Source of the DNA: Rickettsiales bacterium
Lineage (GTDB): Bacteria; Pseudomonadota; Alphaproteobacteria; Rickettsiales; SXRF01
Reading direction: 5' to 3'
DNA: 48,865 nucleotides
Assembly (NCBI GenBank): GCA_005792635.1
Contig: SXRF01000091.1
Span: 1 to 48,865 of the forward strand
Numbering within the stretch: position 1 is the first letter of the stretch; each line of letters opens with the position of its first letter. Position numbers and translations under genes: made by a program. A model generated the notes under the pieces. It saw only the letters and a list, made by a program, of their open reading frames with translations, did not search any database and had not been told where the DNA came from. Shown here piece after piece: positions 1-7,154 of the stretch.

Positions 1-1014
1 ACAAATAATCAAATCAAACTCACCAAAGCCGTTTTTAATCAGCTCTTTTTGAGCGTTGGCAATAACCTCAATAGATTGGTAAGTGGAAAAAACTACAGTC
101 ATTCCGCTATTGCCATTGCTTTTTATTCTCTGGAATTGGTGCAAAATATCTTTGGTATTGGTGGAAGCTGGCAACGCCAAATCAACCACGCTGAAACCAT
201 CGCTATCATCATTTTTGGTTTTCTTTTTGGAAATTTCAGGGTCAGAACAAATGCAAATGGCATTGATTGGCTCGTTAGCGTCTGATGACCATTCACGCAA
301 AGTTTGCCCCAATAACGCAATAGATGGCACTAAAAACAAAACAAGTCCTTTACCACCAGTTTCATTTTCGGCAATGCGGAGCGAATTAAATGTTTTTCCA
401 GTTCCGCACGCCATAATTAGCTTGCCTCTATCTGCAATCTTAAAATGTTCGTGGGTTTTTTCTAATGATTCTTTTTGATGCGCTCGCAGCGTTTTCTTTG
501 GATTTCGTGAGGCTTCACCATGAACCCCATTATCCAACTTTTCCCAATCAACAGGGGCAGCTTGTAAATCTGATAGATTTATTCTTTGCACTGGTGGGTG
601 CTGGTTTCTAATTGCTTCCTCTGCATTGCCACCCCATTTATCAGTGGTGGAAATCCAAAGGCGATTGGAAAATCTAGATGTTTTTAATTCTTCGTTCCTA
701 AATTCTCGGCTGGAAGTGGATAGAAAACTATCAACAGCAGGTTTATCAATGCTGGAAGTTTCCAGAAAACATTTACACTGTATTGCCCAATAATCACCAT
801 CATAAGTGCGAGCAACTAAATCAATACCAGTATCACCACCACCCAAATCATCTTTTCCATGAAATTCGCTCCACAACCAAACATTTTTTAGCTTATTGGC
901 ATAAATAGGGTCAGTGAGTAAATAAGCCTGCATCAGTCTTTCAAAGCGGTTGCCTTTATCACGCTCTGAAAATGAGATTTTACGATATTTTTCTAGGATT
1001 TTATTGAAACTCAT
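1..1014 (-). CDS. Type ISP-like restriction enzyme, N-terminal part (nuclease plus SF2 helicase)
   Basis: The reading frame starts at ATG 1014 and runs open off the left edge (338 codons visible). Residues about 20-90 carry an Mrr/PD-(D/E)XK-type nuclease pattern: FERLM, then GIDLV (Asp65) and QCK (Gln79-Lys81). Residues 177-240 carry SF2 helicase signatures: LRAHQKESL, the Walker A ACGTGKT at 202-208 and motif Ia. This order is that of single-polypeptide type ISP restriction-modification enzymes, whose methyltransferase and specificity domains would lie outside the window. The DEAH box is also beyond the edge. A stand-alone nuclease-helicase defence protein is the alternative. It is the likely fitness cargo of the left element. 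Confidence 0.8.
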   Translation of the reverse strand, partial: MSFNKILEKYRKISFSERDKGNRFERLMQAYLLTDPIYANKLKNVWLWSEFHGKDDLGGGDTGIDLVARTYDGDYWAIQCKCFLETSSIDKPAVDSFLSTSSREFRNEELKTSRFSNRLWISTTDKWGGNAEEAIRNQHPPVQRINLSDLQAAPVDWEKLDNGVHGEASRNPKKTLRAHQKESLEKTHEHFKIADRGKLIMACGTGKTFNSLRIAENETGGKGLVLFLVPSIALLGQTLREWSSDANEPINAICICSDPEISKKKTKNDDSDGFSVVDLALPASTNTKDILHQFQRIKSNGNSGMTVVFSTYQSIEVIANAQKELIKNGFGEFDLIIC

Positions 1015-1217
1015 TTGCTGCCTTGTGTAATTTATATTTAAATATCATTTATAGATGGCAAAACTCTATTCTCTGCATTGTTAAATGGCAATAGATATGC
1101 TGTAGCAAACTGTAATTCTATTGTGCAATACAGCCAAAATATATAAAGGGGTGTAAAAAACCACACTTTTCAATAATCAACATTTACAGGATATTACAAA
1201 ACAAGAAGTGTAAAAAA

Positions 1218-1748
1218 CTATACCTTGTTAGTGGTAGATTTTACACCTGTTGAGTGGAGGTTTCTACAATCAGAATTAAAATTTAAGCGTTTTACTTTTT
1301 TGTTTTTCAGTTTCTCAATCTCCGCATCTGTTATCATTCGCCAATCATTACTAGGCTCACTATACATTTTAACACCTTTCTCATTGTGAAAACTATGTGG
1401 CAAAAAAGTTAGCTTGAAACAGGTGCAATAATTCTTGTTTCTGGCTTGCCTGCCTTTGCGTTCTGCAATCACCAACCCTAGATTTTCAGCTTCCTGTATG
1501 GTTTTGTTAATGCAATTTCTGGCAATGCCGAATTGTTCAAGCTGATTGTATGTAGCAAGCAAATTGCCATTTTCCATGCCTTTATGTGCCATGTGTTCTA
1601 ACATCAAAAAATCCAGTAATTTACTGCATGATATTGACTTCGCTCGCCAAGATGGCGAATTCATCAATTCAAAAGTTATTTGCACAAATGGTTCGTCCTT
1701 TGGCACGGCACTCACTTGTGCTAATAATGTGCTGGTTTTTTTACTCAT
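1218..1748 (-). CDS. Winged-helix DNA-binding protein of unknown role
   Basis: This is a 176-residue protein. Residues about 45-100 read as a winged helix: a predicted helix-turn-helix (YNQLEQFGIARNCINKTIQE) followed by LGLVIAERKGR, a typical wing. The N-terminus (EPFVQITFELMNSPSW) and layout resemble replication- or copy-control proteins carried by alphaproteobacterial islands close to the integrase. It probably binds element DNA, either to regulate or to help replication. The C-terminal 50 residues are Lys/Asn rich and show no domain I recognise. No partner is visible downstream except the restriction gene, 203 nt away. Confidence 0.6.
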   Translation of the reverse strand: MSKKTSTLLAQVSAVPKDEPFVQITFELMNSPSWRAKSISCSKLLDFLMLEHMAHKGMENGNLLATYNQLEQFGIARNCINKTIQEAENLGLVIAERKGRQARNKNYCTCFKLTFLPHSFHNEKGVKMYSEPSNDWRMITDAEIEKLKNKKVKRLNFNSDCRNLHSTGVKSTTNKV

Positions 1749-1770
1749 TTTGAAAATCCAAATAAATTAG

Positions 1771-1794
1771 GTGGGGTAGTGTTGACCACCCCAC
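1771..1794 (-). terminator. Stem-loop between two element genes
   Basis: A perfect 7-bp inverted repeat (GTGGGGT / ACCCCAC) with a 10-nt loop lies between the excisionase-like gene and the winged-helix gene. The minus-strand transcript continues into an interrupted T-rich tract, so it could be a weak terminator or an operator. It lacks a clean U-run. Confidence 0.35.
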
Positions 1795-1806
1795 TAATGG
1801 TTTTTG

Positions 1807-2013
1807 CTAATTACTGGATTTTAGGTTTTGGTTTTCCAACCATTGCAAAAAAGAATTTTCTGAAATTAGGATTTTCTTGCCAACTCGGCGCAAGCATTTT
1901 GAAAAACCATTTTTATCAGAAAATATCCACGAGCGAACCCCACCTTGCGGAAAGGCAGGGTATTTTTCAGAAAGCTGTTTTACTGTTAAGTAAATTGTTC
2001 GTTGTGTAGTCAT
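1807..2013 (-). CDS. Excisionase/AlpA-like small DNA-binding protein
   Basis: This 68-residue protein has the MerR-like excisionase layout. An N-terminal segment (LTVKQLSEKYPAF) supplies the recognition helix, and the tail VGKKILISENSFLQWLENQN is the usual 'hand-written' end of AlpA/Xis-type proteins, which insert the residue number of a helix-turn-helix into bent att DNA. It sits in the same element as the integrase (3060-4127) and is likely its directionality factor or a small regulator. An 11-bp inverted repeat lies upstream at 2080-2115. Confidence 0.6.
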   Translation of the reverse strand: MTTQRTIYLTVKQLSEKYPAFPQGGVRSWIFSDKNGFSKCLRRVGKKILISENSFLQWLENQNLKSSN

Positions 2014-2079
2014 TTGCGTTATTCCTTATTGTTAAACAAATACCAAGCGTTCTTGGTAATAAGAAATATGACGCTACAA

Positions 2080-2115
2080 TTATCATTAAAAACAATAATG
2101 TTTATTTAATGATAA
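2080..2115. repeat. 11-bp inverted repeat upstream of excisionase-like gene
   Basis: Arms TTATCATTAAA (2080-2090) and TTTAATGATAA (2105-2115) are perfect, with a 14-nt spacer containing the sequence AATAATG, which recurs just after the right arm. The repeat lies in the promoter region of the 1807-2013 gene and before the 3' end of 2131-3063. It could be an autoregulatory operator. A terminator is unlikely, as it is AT-only with no GC core. Confidence 0.5.
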
Positions 2116-2130
2116 TAATGTTTGTAGGGA

Positions 2131-3063
2131 TTAAAGCCTCTTTCCTAAAAACATTTTTTTAGGAATTATATTTTTAATAGCCTCTATAGTGTATGTTTCT
2201 CCTATATTTCCAGCGTATTGTCGTAAGTAAGTTAACTCATCATCCCATTTAGAATGCAATAAATTTTCTTTTGCTCGCCTATCAAATTCTTTGAGAATTT
2301 CTGTTTTGCATCCACGCTTGTTTTTTGGATTGGGCATTAATTTCTCATATCCCATTATTTGCATCAGTAAGGTAGGGAATTTATAATTTCTAATTTCAGC
2401 CCATTTTATTATATCATCAGGCTTAAATCTTCTTTCAATATGAGAATGACAATCAACCTCTATATAATCTATTGCCTTGTTCATTATGCTTTGTTTTAGT
2501 TCTGAAATTATTTCTTTAGTTGAATAACAATCATGCGGTAATGCACATTTCATTAAATCATAGCTCTCATAAGTAGCTCTTCTACACAGCAAGGCAACCA
2601 CATCGTCAAATGCCCATGCTTCTTTATAAGCCCATTTAGTGTAATACTGGTATATCTTACTGTTATTCGTAGGAGTTATATCTATATTGTTCTTTTTTAG
2701 ATAACCCCATATTGCCACAGATTTTAATATCCCCTCATCTACAAACCATTTTATCCAATCAAGTGGTTTTTCTAAGGATTTATTATTCACTTCGTATCTA
2801 TGACTATAATTTTCTAGCACTTCATTTATGAAGTCTGATTTTGTATAAACATCTATATTATAACAACCTGTTGTGCATATAGGAATAAACTGGTCAATGT
2901 AGAATCCATCGCACCATTTGTAATCTTGGAATTTATCATTAGGGCAAATATCACACAGTAACAAAGCAGCTTGCTTAAAATCCCATTTGGGTTGCAGAAA
3001 CCAATAGTTATAATCTATGCCTGTGTTTTCTGTTAGTGCGTATTTTTGTTCACCAAATATCAT
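2131..3063 (-). CDS. Hypothetical protein, translationally coupled to integrase
   Basis: This is a 310-residue protein that I do not recognise. It begins 4 nt inside the integrase gene (ATGA overlap), so the two are co-translated. It has two similar segments, around residues 20-45 (KWDFKQAALLLCDICP) and 145-165 (EAWAFDDVVALLCRRA), suggesting an internal duplication of a short helical motif with a conserved 'A..LLC' core. It is rich in Trp, Tyr and Cys. Proteins of this general kind are common next to integrases of proteobacterial islands, but no function can be assigned. Confidence 0.6.
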   Translation of the reverse strand: MIFGEQKYALTENTGIDYNYWFLQPKWDFKQAALLLCDICPNDKFQDYKWCDGFYIDQFIPICTTGCYNIDVYTKSDFINEVLENYSHRYEVNNKSLEKPLDWIKWFVDEGILKSVAIWGYLKKNNIDITPTNNSKIYQYYTKWAYKEAWAFDDVVALLCRRATYESYDLMKCALPHDCYSTKEIISELKQSIMNKAIDYIEVDCHSHIERRFKPDDIIKWAEIRNYKFPTLLMQIMGYEKLMPNPKNKRGCKTEILKEFDRRAKENLLHSKWDDELTYLRQYAGNIGETYTIEAIKNIIPKKMFLGKRL

Positions 3064-4127
3064 CCAAAAATCCTTTCATTCATGCTGGCTACAACCTTGC
3101 TAGTGTGGGCTTCGGAAAGGTGGGCGTAGCGTTTCACCATTTGCAGGGTTTTATGCCCTAAAACCTCCGCTATTTCGGCAAGGCTTGCGCCATTCATAGC
3201 AAGATAACTCGCTGCACTGTGGCGTAAATCATGGAAACGAAAATCTTTTATTTCTGCCTTTTCCAGTGCGTCATTCCATGGTTTGCGTATGTCAAAATGT
3301 TGTTCTTTTATATTGGTGTTGGCATGAGGGAATAACAGGTTGGTATCAATACGGCGGATTTTGCTTAACTTCTTTATTTCTTCAAGTGCAAGCCCTGCCA
3401 GTGGCACTCTTCGGCGTTCACCATTTTTGGTTTCATGCAAAATAATATATTGCTTATCTAGATTTATATCATCCCAGCTTATGCCCAGTATTTCACCTTG
3501 TCGCATACCAGTGGATAATGCCAAAACTACTACAGGATATAGATATTCGGAGGATGATTCTTGGCAAACAGTTAGTAATGCTTTGCGTTCATCATCTGAT
3601 AGGAAGCGAACCCGCCCCCTTGGTTCTTTTGATTTTGACACTTTCCGCATGGGGCTATCTTCAAGCCAACCCCACTCATTGGTTGCGATAGTGAAAGCGT
3701 GACTGATTGCAGCTAGATAACGATTAACTGTTGCTGGCGAGTATTTTTTATTAAATCTGGTTTTTTCTTTGGCTAGCTTATCCCGATATTCAGCAATTAG
3801 GGCAGGGGTTATATCCACAAGAAAGTAATCACCTATTGCTTCTTTCCACCAATTAAGCTGGCTGGATTGCTTGTCTTTGCTTTTTGGCTTCGCTGGCAAA
3901 ACATCATCAATATAGCGTTCAATCAATTCTTTTAGTGTTCGCTTCTTTGATTCTGTGTTTTTGAAATAACGCCTATCCTTTATTGCGCCCTCCGTTATTT
4001 TCGCCCAGTCTTTAGCATCCGTAATGCGTGAAAAAGTAGCTGTTTGAGTTGGAAAGCCCTTGATGCGGATTTTTACCCGATAGGATATTTTACCATCTGG
4101 TGCTGTGCGTTTTTCTATATTTGCCAT
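3060..4127 (-). CDS. int: Tyrosine recombinase/integrase of the left element
   Basis: This is a 355-residue phage-type integrase. It has an N-terminal arm-binding segment, a core-binding SAM-like domain (about 65-165) and a C-terminal catalytic domain with Arg in STGMRQGEIL, HDLRH (His-x-x-Arg), LGHKTLQMVKRY (second His and the nucleophilic Tyr). It strand-exchanges att sites at the tRNA locus. The att copy (4408-4458) and paired TGGGGCA arm-like repeats (4261-4365) lie just upstream. It is clearly related to the second prophage integrase (29209-30288): both contain RGRVRFLSD and an almost identical catalytic end. Confidence 0.92.
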   Translation of the reverse strand: MANIEKRTAPDGKISYRVKIRIKGFPTQTATFSRITDAKDWAKITEGAIKDRRYFKNTESKKRTLKELIERYIDDVLPAKPKSKDKQSSQLNWWKEAIGDYFLVDITPALIAEYRDKLAKEKTRFNKKYSPATVNRYLAAISHAFTIATNEWGWLEDSPMRKVSKSKEPRGRVRFLSDDERKALLTVCQESSSEYLYPVVVLALSTGMRQGEILGISWDDINLDKQYIILHETKNGERRRVPLAGLALEEIKKLSKIRRIDTNLLFPHANTNIKEQHFDIRKPWNDALEKAEIKDFRFHDLRHSAASYLAMNGASLAEIAEVLGHKTLQMVKRYAHLSEAHTSKVVASMNERIFG

Positions 4128-4260
4128 AAATTGCCCCTCTTAATTGCTGAAGTGAAGCTACAACAACCAGCAATAAATAGCAATAGGTGATAAGTAATCC
4201 CATGAATATATTTTGTAATCACCTGTAATATATAAAGTAAATTACTATATTATTGTTCTG

Positions 4261-4365
4261 TGGGGCAGTTATGGGGCAAAACTATTTCAAAAGGGCAGTT
4301 TCGGTTGGTTCTATAATTGTCAATTATCGTGGATTGTTTTTAATTATTGCCCCACCAGTGCCCCA
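4261..4365. promoter_or_regulatory. Candidate integrase arm-type sites
   Basis: Two copies of TGGGGCA (4261-4267, 4272-4278) spaced 11 bp apart are mirrored by two inverted copies TGCCCCA (4348-4354, 4359-4365), also 11 bp apart. A helical-turn spacing in inverted pairs beside an integrase gene and an att core is the arrangement of arm-type binding sites. They also lie in the integrase promoter region, so autoregulation is possible. The surrounding 4128-4407 contains no gene. Confidence 0.55.
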
Positions 4366-4407
4366 GAAGGGGTTAAATAATAGGGAGTTTAACTCATAAC
4401 CAATTGA

Positions 4408-4458
4408 AAAATATGGTGGCTCGGGGGTGATTTGAACACCCGACCAAGGGATTATGAT
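4408..4458 (-). repeat. attL: displaced tRNA 3' half (direct repeat of 42032-42082)
   Basis: These 51 bp match the 3' half of the CAT-anticodon tRNA gene at 42032-42082 with three differences (48/51). Two of the differences are a paired change in the T-stem (GGGTG/CACCC instead of GGGGG/CCCCC). The third restores a G-C pair at the base of the acceptor stem. The longest identical run is 20 bp at 4439-4458, covering the anticodon loop and variable region. It marks the junction between the two elements. It has no 5' half, so it is not a functional tRNA. Confidence 0.9.
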
Positions 4459-4515
4459 AGGGTGAAATTGCACCGCATTTTATGCTTGTAAAGTAAATTG
4501 TTACAAAGTGCAAGC

Positions 4516-4588
4516 TGTACTATAAAATGAGAAAAATAAAAATTTTAACTGCTTGAATTTTATAAACATTGATTTTCATTATAGTACG
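4516..4588. promoter_or_regulatory. Candidate arm-type sites on the left side of the prophage
   Basis: TGTACTATA (4516-4524) and, inverted, TATAGTACG (4580-4588) lie 60-130 bp inside the left att. The exact sequence TATAGTACA recurs at 41974-41982, just inside the right att next to the integrase stop codon. Motifs shared by both ends of the prophage and absent from att itself are expected of integrase arm sites. The stretch 4459-4704 has no gene. Confidence 0.45.
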
Positions 4589-4704
4589 GATTTTAGAGCT
4601 AAATAAATATAAAGCATGTTCAAAATAGGTGTAAAATTGGATGTGTTTTAGCTGCTTGCAATTACCCCCGCCAACAGCTACTCTTATAGCAAGGTTTAGT
4701 CACC

Positions 4705-4854
4705 TTACATAAAGCGTTTGGCATCCGCGACATGGATGCCGTCTTTGGTTTTACGACCAGATGGCGGTGTTATGTCCAATGTTAAACCATTTGGGGAAAC
4801 TAAAAGCATCGCAGCTGTCTTTATGCAGTTGACTAAACATCTGGTCACCACCAT
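4705..4854 (-). CDS. 49-residue protein coupled to the Dam-type methylase
   Basis: The ATG (4854-4852) overlaps the methylase stop codon (TAATG arrangement), so its ribosomes probably come from that gene. The C-terminal half reads like a folded small domain (LLVSPNGLTLDITPPSGRKT, ending in DAKRFM). It is the last gene of the leftward late operon before the att site. I do not recognise a family. A position at the very end of the late operon suggests a dispensable accessory gene. Confidence 0.6.
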   Translation of the reverse strand: MVVTRCLVNCIKTAAMLLVSPNGLTLDITPPSGRKTKDGIHVADAKRFM

Positions 4855-5675
4855 TACAGAAAAGTCGGCTGTCGGCGTGTAAGTAGTTGGTTTGAAATAA
4901 GCAACTCCTCAAATTTCTGATTTTTTCCTATTCCATAGTTGGTGCTAACTTCTTCCATACAAAAATCGGCAAAAATTTCGCGCACTTGCGGTTTATCGTT
5001 TAGCGATAGTATGAATTTGCCACTGATTTTTGTTAATTGCTCGGCTAATTTCACGAAATCTTCGCGCTCAAACATATTTTTGCCGTAATCATCCTCGCAG
5101 CCATAATATGGCGGATCTAGATAGAACAGCGTGTCCGCGCCGTCATAACGCGTGATAAAATCGCTGTAGTGCAAATTTTCAATGGTAACTTCGGCAAGCC
5201 GTTCGTGGAGTTTTTCAATATGGGTTCGCAACTGGCGAATGTTAAAGCGGGATTTTCCAGTCCTATCTACGGCAAAAGAGGTGCTGCCAACTTTTCCGCT
5301 AAAGCCACAATGCTGGAGATAATAAAACCGTGCAGCGCGTTGAATATCGGTGAGGGTTTCTGGTGGAGTATTGAGGAAGGTGTTGAAAATCCTCCGTCCC
5401 GCCAGCGAAAAACGAAGTTCATCCAGCAATGCGCGGTAATGTCGCTGAATTATTCGGAAAAAGTTCACAACCTCCCCAGAATAATCATTGATAACTTCGC
5501 ATGGAGCAGCCGAACGACGGCGAAGAAATAGCCCACCCATGCCTATAAATGGCTCGGCATAACATTGATGTGGGATAGGTTCGATGCGCTCAATAATGCG
5601 CTCGGCTAGGTTTTTCTTGCCACCGAGATATGGTGCAGCACCAGAAAGTGGGGCAACAGGCTTGTGATTATCCAT
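4854..5675 (-). CDS. dam: Phage DNA adenine N6-methyltransferase (Dam/D12 class)
   Basis: This 273-residue protein has the D12-class order: GAAPYLGGKKNLAERI (10s to 20s), the SAM-binding AEPFIGMGGLF (40-50) and the catalytic DPPY at 187-190. It transfers methyl from SAM to the N6 of adenine in a short DNA site, probably GATC given the family. It is encoded after the lysis genes, and GGAG in the leader precedes its ATG. Carried by a phage, it may protect genomes from restriction (a restriction gene sits in the adjacent element) or time packaging and expression. Target specificity cannot be read from the sequence. Confidence 0.92.
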   Translation of the reverse strand: MDNHKPVAPLSGAAPYLGGKKNLAERIIERIEPIPHQCYAEPFIGMGGLFLRRRSAAPCEVINDYSGEVVNFFRIIQRHYRALLDELRFSLAGRRIFNTFLNTPPETLTDIQRAARFYYLQHCGFSGKVGSTSFAVDRTGKSRFNIRQLRTHIEKLHERLAEVTIENLHYSDFITRYDGADTLFYLDPPYYGCEDDYGKNMFEREDFVKLAEQLTKISGKFILSLNDKPQVREIFADFCMEEVSTNYGIGKNQKFEELLISNQLLTRRQPTFL

Positions 5676-5745
5676 AAAAACGCTCCATCAAAAATAAACG
5701 CGCCGTATCGTGGCTGGAAAACGCTTTATGGCGGCTGACTAAAGC

Positions 5746-6003
5746 CTATTTGCAATGCTTATCAATTTCTTGTTGTTGGGTGGCTATTTTGTCTAGGTAA
5801 TCATGCACTGCATCGGAGAAATTTCCGCCGCGCACCCAGTCTTTCACTGATTTTTCCGCGTGGATGCGCGGTGGGCAGTAACCAGAATTTTGCGGCTGCT
5901 CACAACTGGTCAGCGAGATCAGCAAGATTACGCCGAGGCTTGGTAAAAGCTTGCGCTGTTTCTTTGCTATCTGCCAACTGCTTCTTAAGTTTTTCATTTT
6001 CAT
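5746..6003 (-). CDS. o-spanin-like outer-membrane lipoprotein (Rz1 equivalent)
   Basis: An 85-residue precursor with a basic N-terminus, a hydrophobic segment (about 20-31) and a lipobox LTSC with Cys34. Signal peptidase II would leave a 52-residue periplasmic lipoprotein. It starts inside the i-spanin gene in another frame (104-nt overlap), the embedded arrangement typical of Rz/Rz1 pairs. Together they would fuse inner and outer membranes in the last step of lysis. The mature part is not strikingly proline-rich as in lambda Rz1 and ends in a short helical segment, so the assignment rests on lipobox plus overlap. Confidence 0.72.
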   Translation of the reverse strand: MKMKNLRSSWQIAKKQRKLLPSLGVILLISLTSCEQPQNSGYCPPRIHAEKSVKDWVRGGNFSDAVHDYLDKIATQQQEIDKHCK

Positions 6004-6124
6004 AGCGTAATAGCTCCGCTTCTGCTGCCTTTGCTGATAGTTGGCTTAAATATCGCCAGAGGGCGAAGGCGCAAGCAACTGCGCCAACGCCTAAACCCCC
6101 AGCAACTAAGATTAGCCAGCTCAT
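5900..6124 (-). CDS. i-spanin-like inner-membrane protein (Rz equivalent)
   Basis: A 74-residue protein with one N-terminal transmembrane helix (about 3-24, LILVAGGLGVGAVACAFALW) followed by a predicted coiled coil (AKAAEAELLRYENEKLKKQL). That is the topology of inner-membrane spanins, and it is short compared with lambda Rz. Its ATG overlaps the stop of the holin-like gene (ATGA), and the o-spanin gene starts within it in a different frame. It likely pairs with the lipoprotein through the periplasm. Confidence 0.72.
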   Translation of the reverse strand: MSWLILVAGGLGVGAVACAFALWRYLSQLSAKAAEAELLRYENEKLKKQLADSKETAQAFTKPRRNLADLADQL

Positions 6125-6300
6125 TTAGATTGCCCAACTGGTGTTGTTGTGTAAAACCGCAACACCAAGTTGATAATGCTCACACCAAGAGCATAACCTG
6201 CCGCTGCATTTCCTGTTAGCCCCAAATCCGCGCCGCTTGCTTCCAAAACAGGCGCAATAGCCGCCAATATATTGAACAAAACTGTTTTCCAGCCCTTCAT
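6121..6300 (-). CDS. Small holin-like membrane protein
   Basis: This 59-residue ORF starts MKGWKTVLFNILAAIAPVLE and holds two weakly separated hydrophobic stretches (about 5-20 and 34-50) around a short loop. Such short proteins starting MKGWKT.. and lying between the endolysin and spanin genes are typical holins of proteobacterial prophages. It would form holes that release or activate the amidase. It ends with an ATGA overlap with the i-spanin. An antiholin role is possible instead, because a second membrane protein lies at 6837-7136. Confidence 0.65.
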   Translation of the reverse strand: MKGWKTVLFNILAAIAPVLEASGADLGLTGNAAAGYALGVSIINLVLRFYTTTPVGQSK

Positions 6301-6313
6301 AAAACTCTCCTTT

Positions 6314-6778
6314 TTAGGTTGTGATTAATCCGCCCTTGGAATCCAGTCCGAGAACGGTCTTGTAAGCGAACACGGGGCATGTTTTGTGAGGATTTACCTC
6401 GCAATGCCCGTGGAAAGTCGCTTTTGGTATCGCCGCGTGGATGGCTTGTGCTAGCCAGCGCAGTGAAATAAATTGTGCTTTGGTAAATTGGCTTAACCCA
6501 GCACAGCAAATAGCGATGGTGGCGGTGTTGTTTCCTTCTTGCGCGGCTGGTGTGCGCTCAATGTTCCGCCCGCGCTGAATAGTGCCGTCAAATTTTATGA
6601 AAAAATGATAGCCAACATCATTAAATCCTCGTTCTAAATGCCACTGGCGGATCACGAAAATATCATCATGTTTTGGGTTATCACTTGCCGAACAGTGGAT
6701 AAATATTCGCTTTATAAGTCGTTTAGGCGCGACAAATTCCGCTGATGACAAAACGCCGCCCGCCTGAGTTTTGCTCAT
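6314..6778 (-). CDS. Endolysin: N-acetylmuramoyl-L-alanine amidase (Amidase_2, T7-lysozyme type)
   Basis: A 154-residue zinc amidase cleaving the MurNAc-L-Ala bond. Expected ligands are visible: His28 in FIHCSAS, His125 in HGHCEVNP and Cys134 in HKTCPVF, with Tyr57 in DVGYHFFI as in T7 lysozyme. It fills the whole domain with about 20 extra N-terminal residues and no signal peptide or membrane anchor, so it needs a holin for release. It is followed 13 nt later by the holin-like gene. Confidence 0.93.
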   Translation of the reverse strand: MSKTQAGGVLSSAEFVAPKRLIKRIFIHCSASDNPKHDDIFVIRQWHLERGFNDVGYHFFIKFDGTIQRGRNIERTPAAQEGNNTATIAICCAGLSQFTKAQFISLRWLAQAIHAAIPKATFHGHCEVNPHKTCPVFAYKTVLGLDSKGGLITT

Positions 6779-6836
6779 AAATCCCCCTATGATATGGTGC
6801 TTTCCGTTATCAGGAAAAACCGCTTAAATTTTTGCG

Positions 6837-7136
6837 TTATTTTATGAAAGCTCGTTGCAGCTCATGCCAAACGGCAAGCCCAATTCCCAATATTGCTGAC
6901 CAAACGAGTGCAGAGATAGTTTTTTCCTGTATCGCCATACGCAATTTTTTGATTTCCGCAGTGCGTTCAATAATTGCATCGTGATAGCGGCAATGTCCCT
7001 CGTGGTCACCAGCTGGAAAAGACTTGCTGAATTTCTTTGATAATTCGTTATGGTCTTCTTGAATCTTTTCAATTACAGGTATCAGTTGCTCACCACCTAA
7101 TTTCCGTGCCGCGTTATGCCAATTTTCATTATTCAT
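6837..7136 (-). CDS. Single-pass membrane protein in the lysis module
   Basis: A 99-residue protein with a soluble, charged N-terminal 70 residues (with the His/Cys-containing stretch GDHEGHCRYHD) and one C-terminal transmembrane helix (about 74-92, ISALVWSAILGIGLAVW). Its place between tail and endolysin genes suggests a holin partner, antiholin or pinholin, though the N-out orientation with a long head is unusual for a holin. Similar tail-anchored proteins occur in proteobacterial prophages without assigned function. Confidence 0.55.
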   Translation of the reverse strand: MNNENWHNAARKLGGEQLIPVIEKIQEDHNELSKKFSKSFPAGDHEGHCRYHDAIIERTAEIKKLRMAIQEKTISALVWSAILGIGLAVWHELQRAFIK

Positions 7137-7154
7137 TTTATGCCTTTTTGATTT

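Larger units (their letters stand above)
1..4458. mobile_element. Right end of an integrative element (partial)
   Basis: This is the end of an element that continues past the left edge of the window. It is supported by a tyrosine integrase at 3060-4127, an excisionase-like small DNA-binding protein at 1807-2013, a restriction enzyme as cargo, and a tRNA 3'-half att copy at 4408-4458 just outside the integrase. Integrase next to a tRNA-derived att is the usual end of a tRNA-targeting island. Whether it is a genomic island, a satellite or a prophage remnant cannot be told without its left part. No virion genes are visible in the part seen. Confidence 0.7.

Noticed and set aside
83..478. 131-codon plus-strand ORF
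   Set aside because: Antisense of the restriction/helicase reading frame, which has clear nuclease and Walker motifs.
4408..4458. A second tRNA gene
   Set aside because: Only the 3' half is present; the 5' half is absent from the following sequence.
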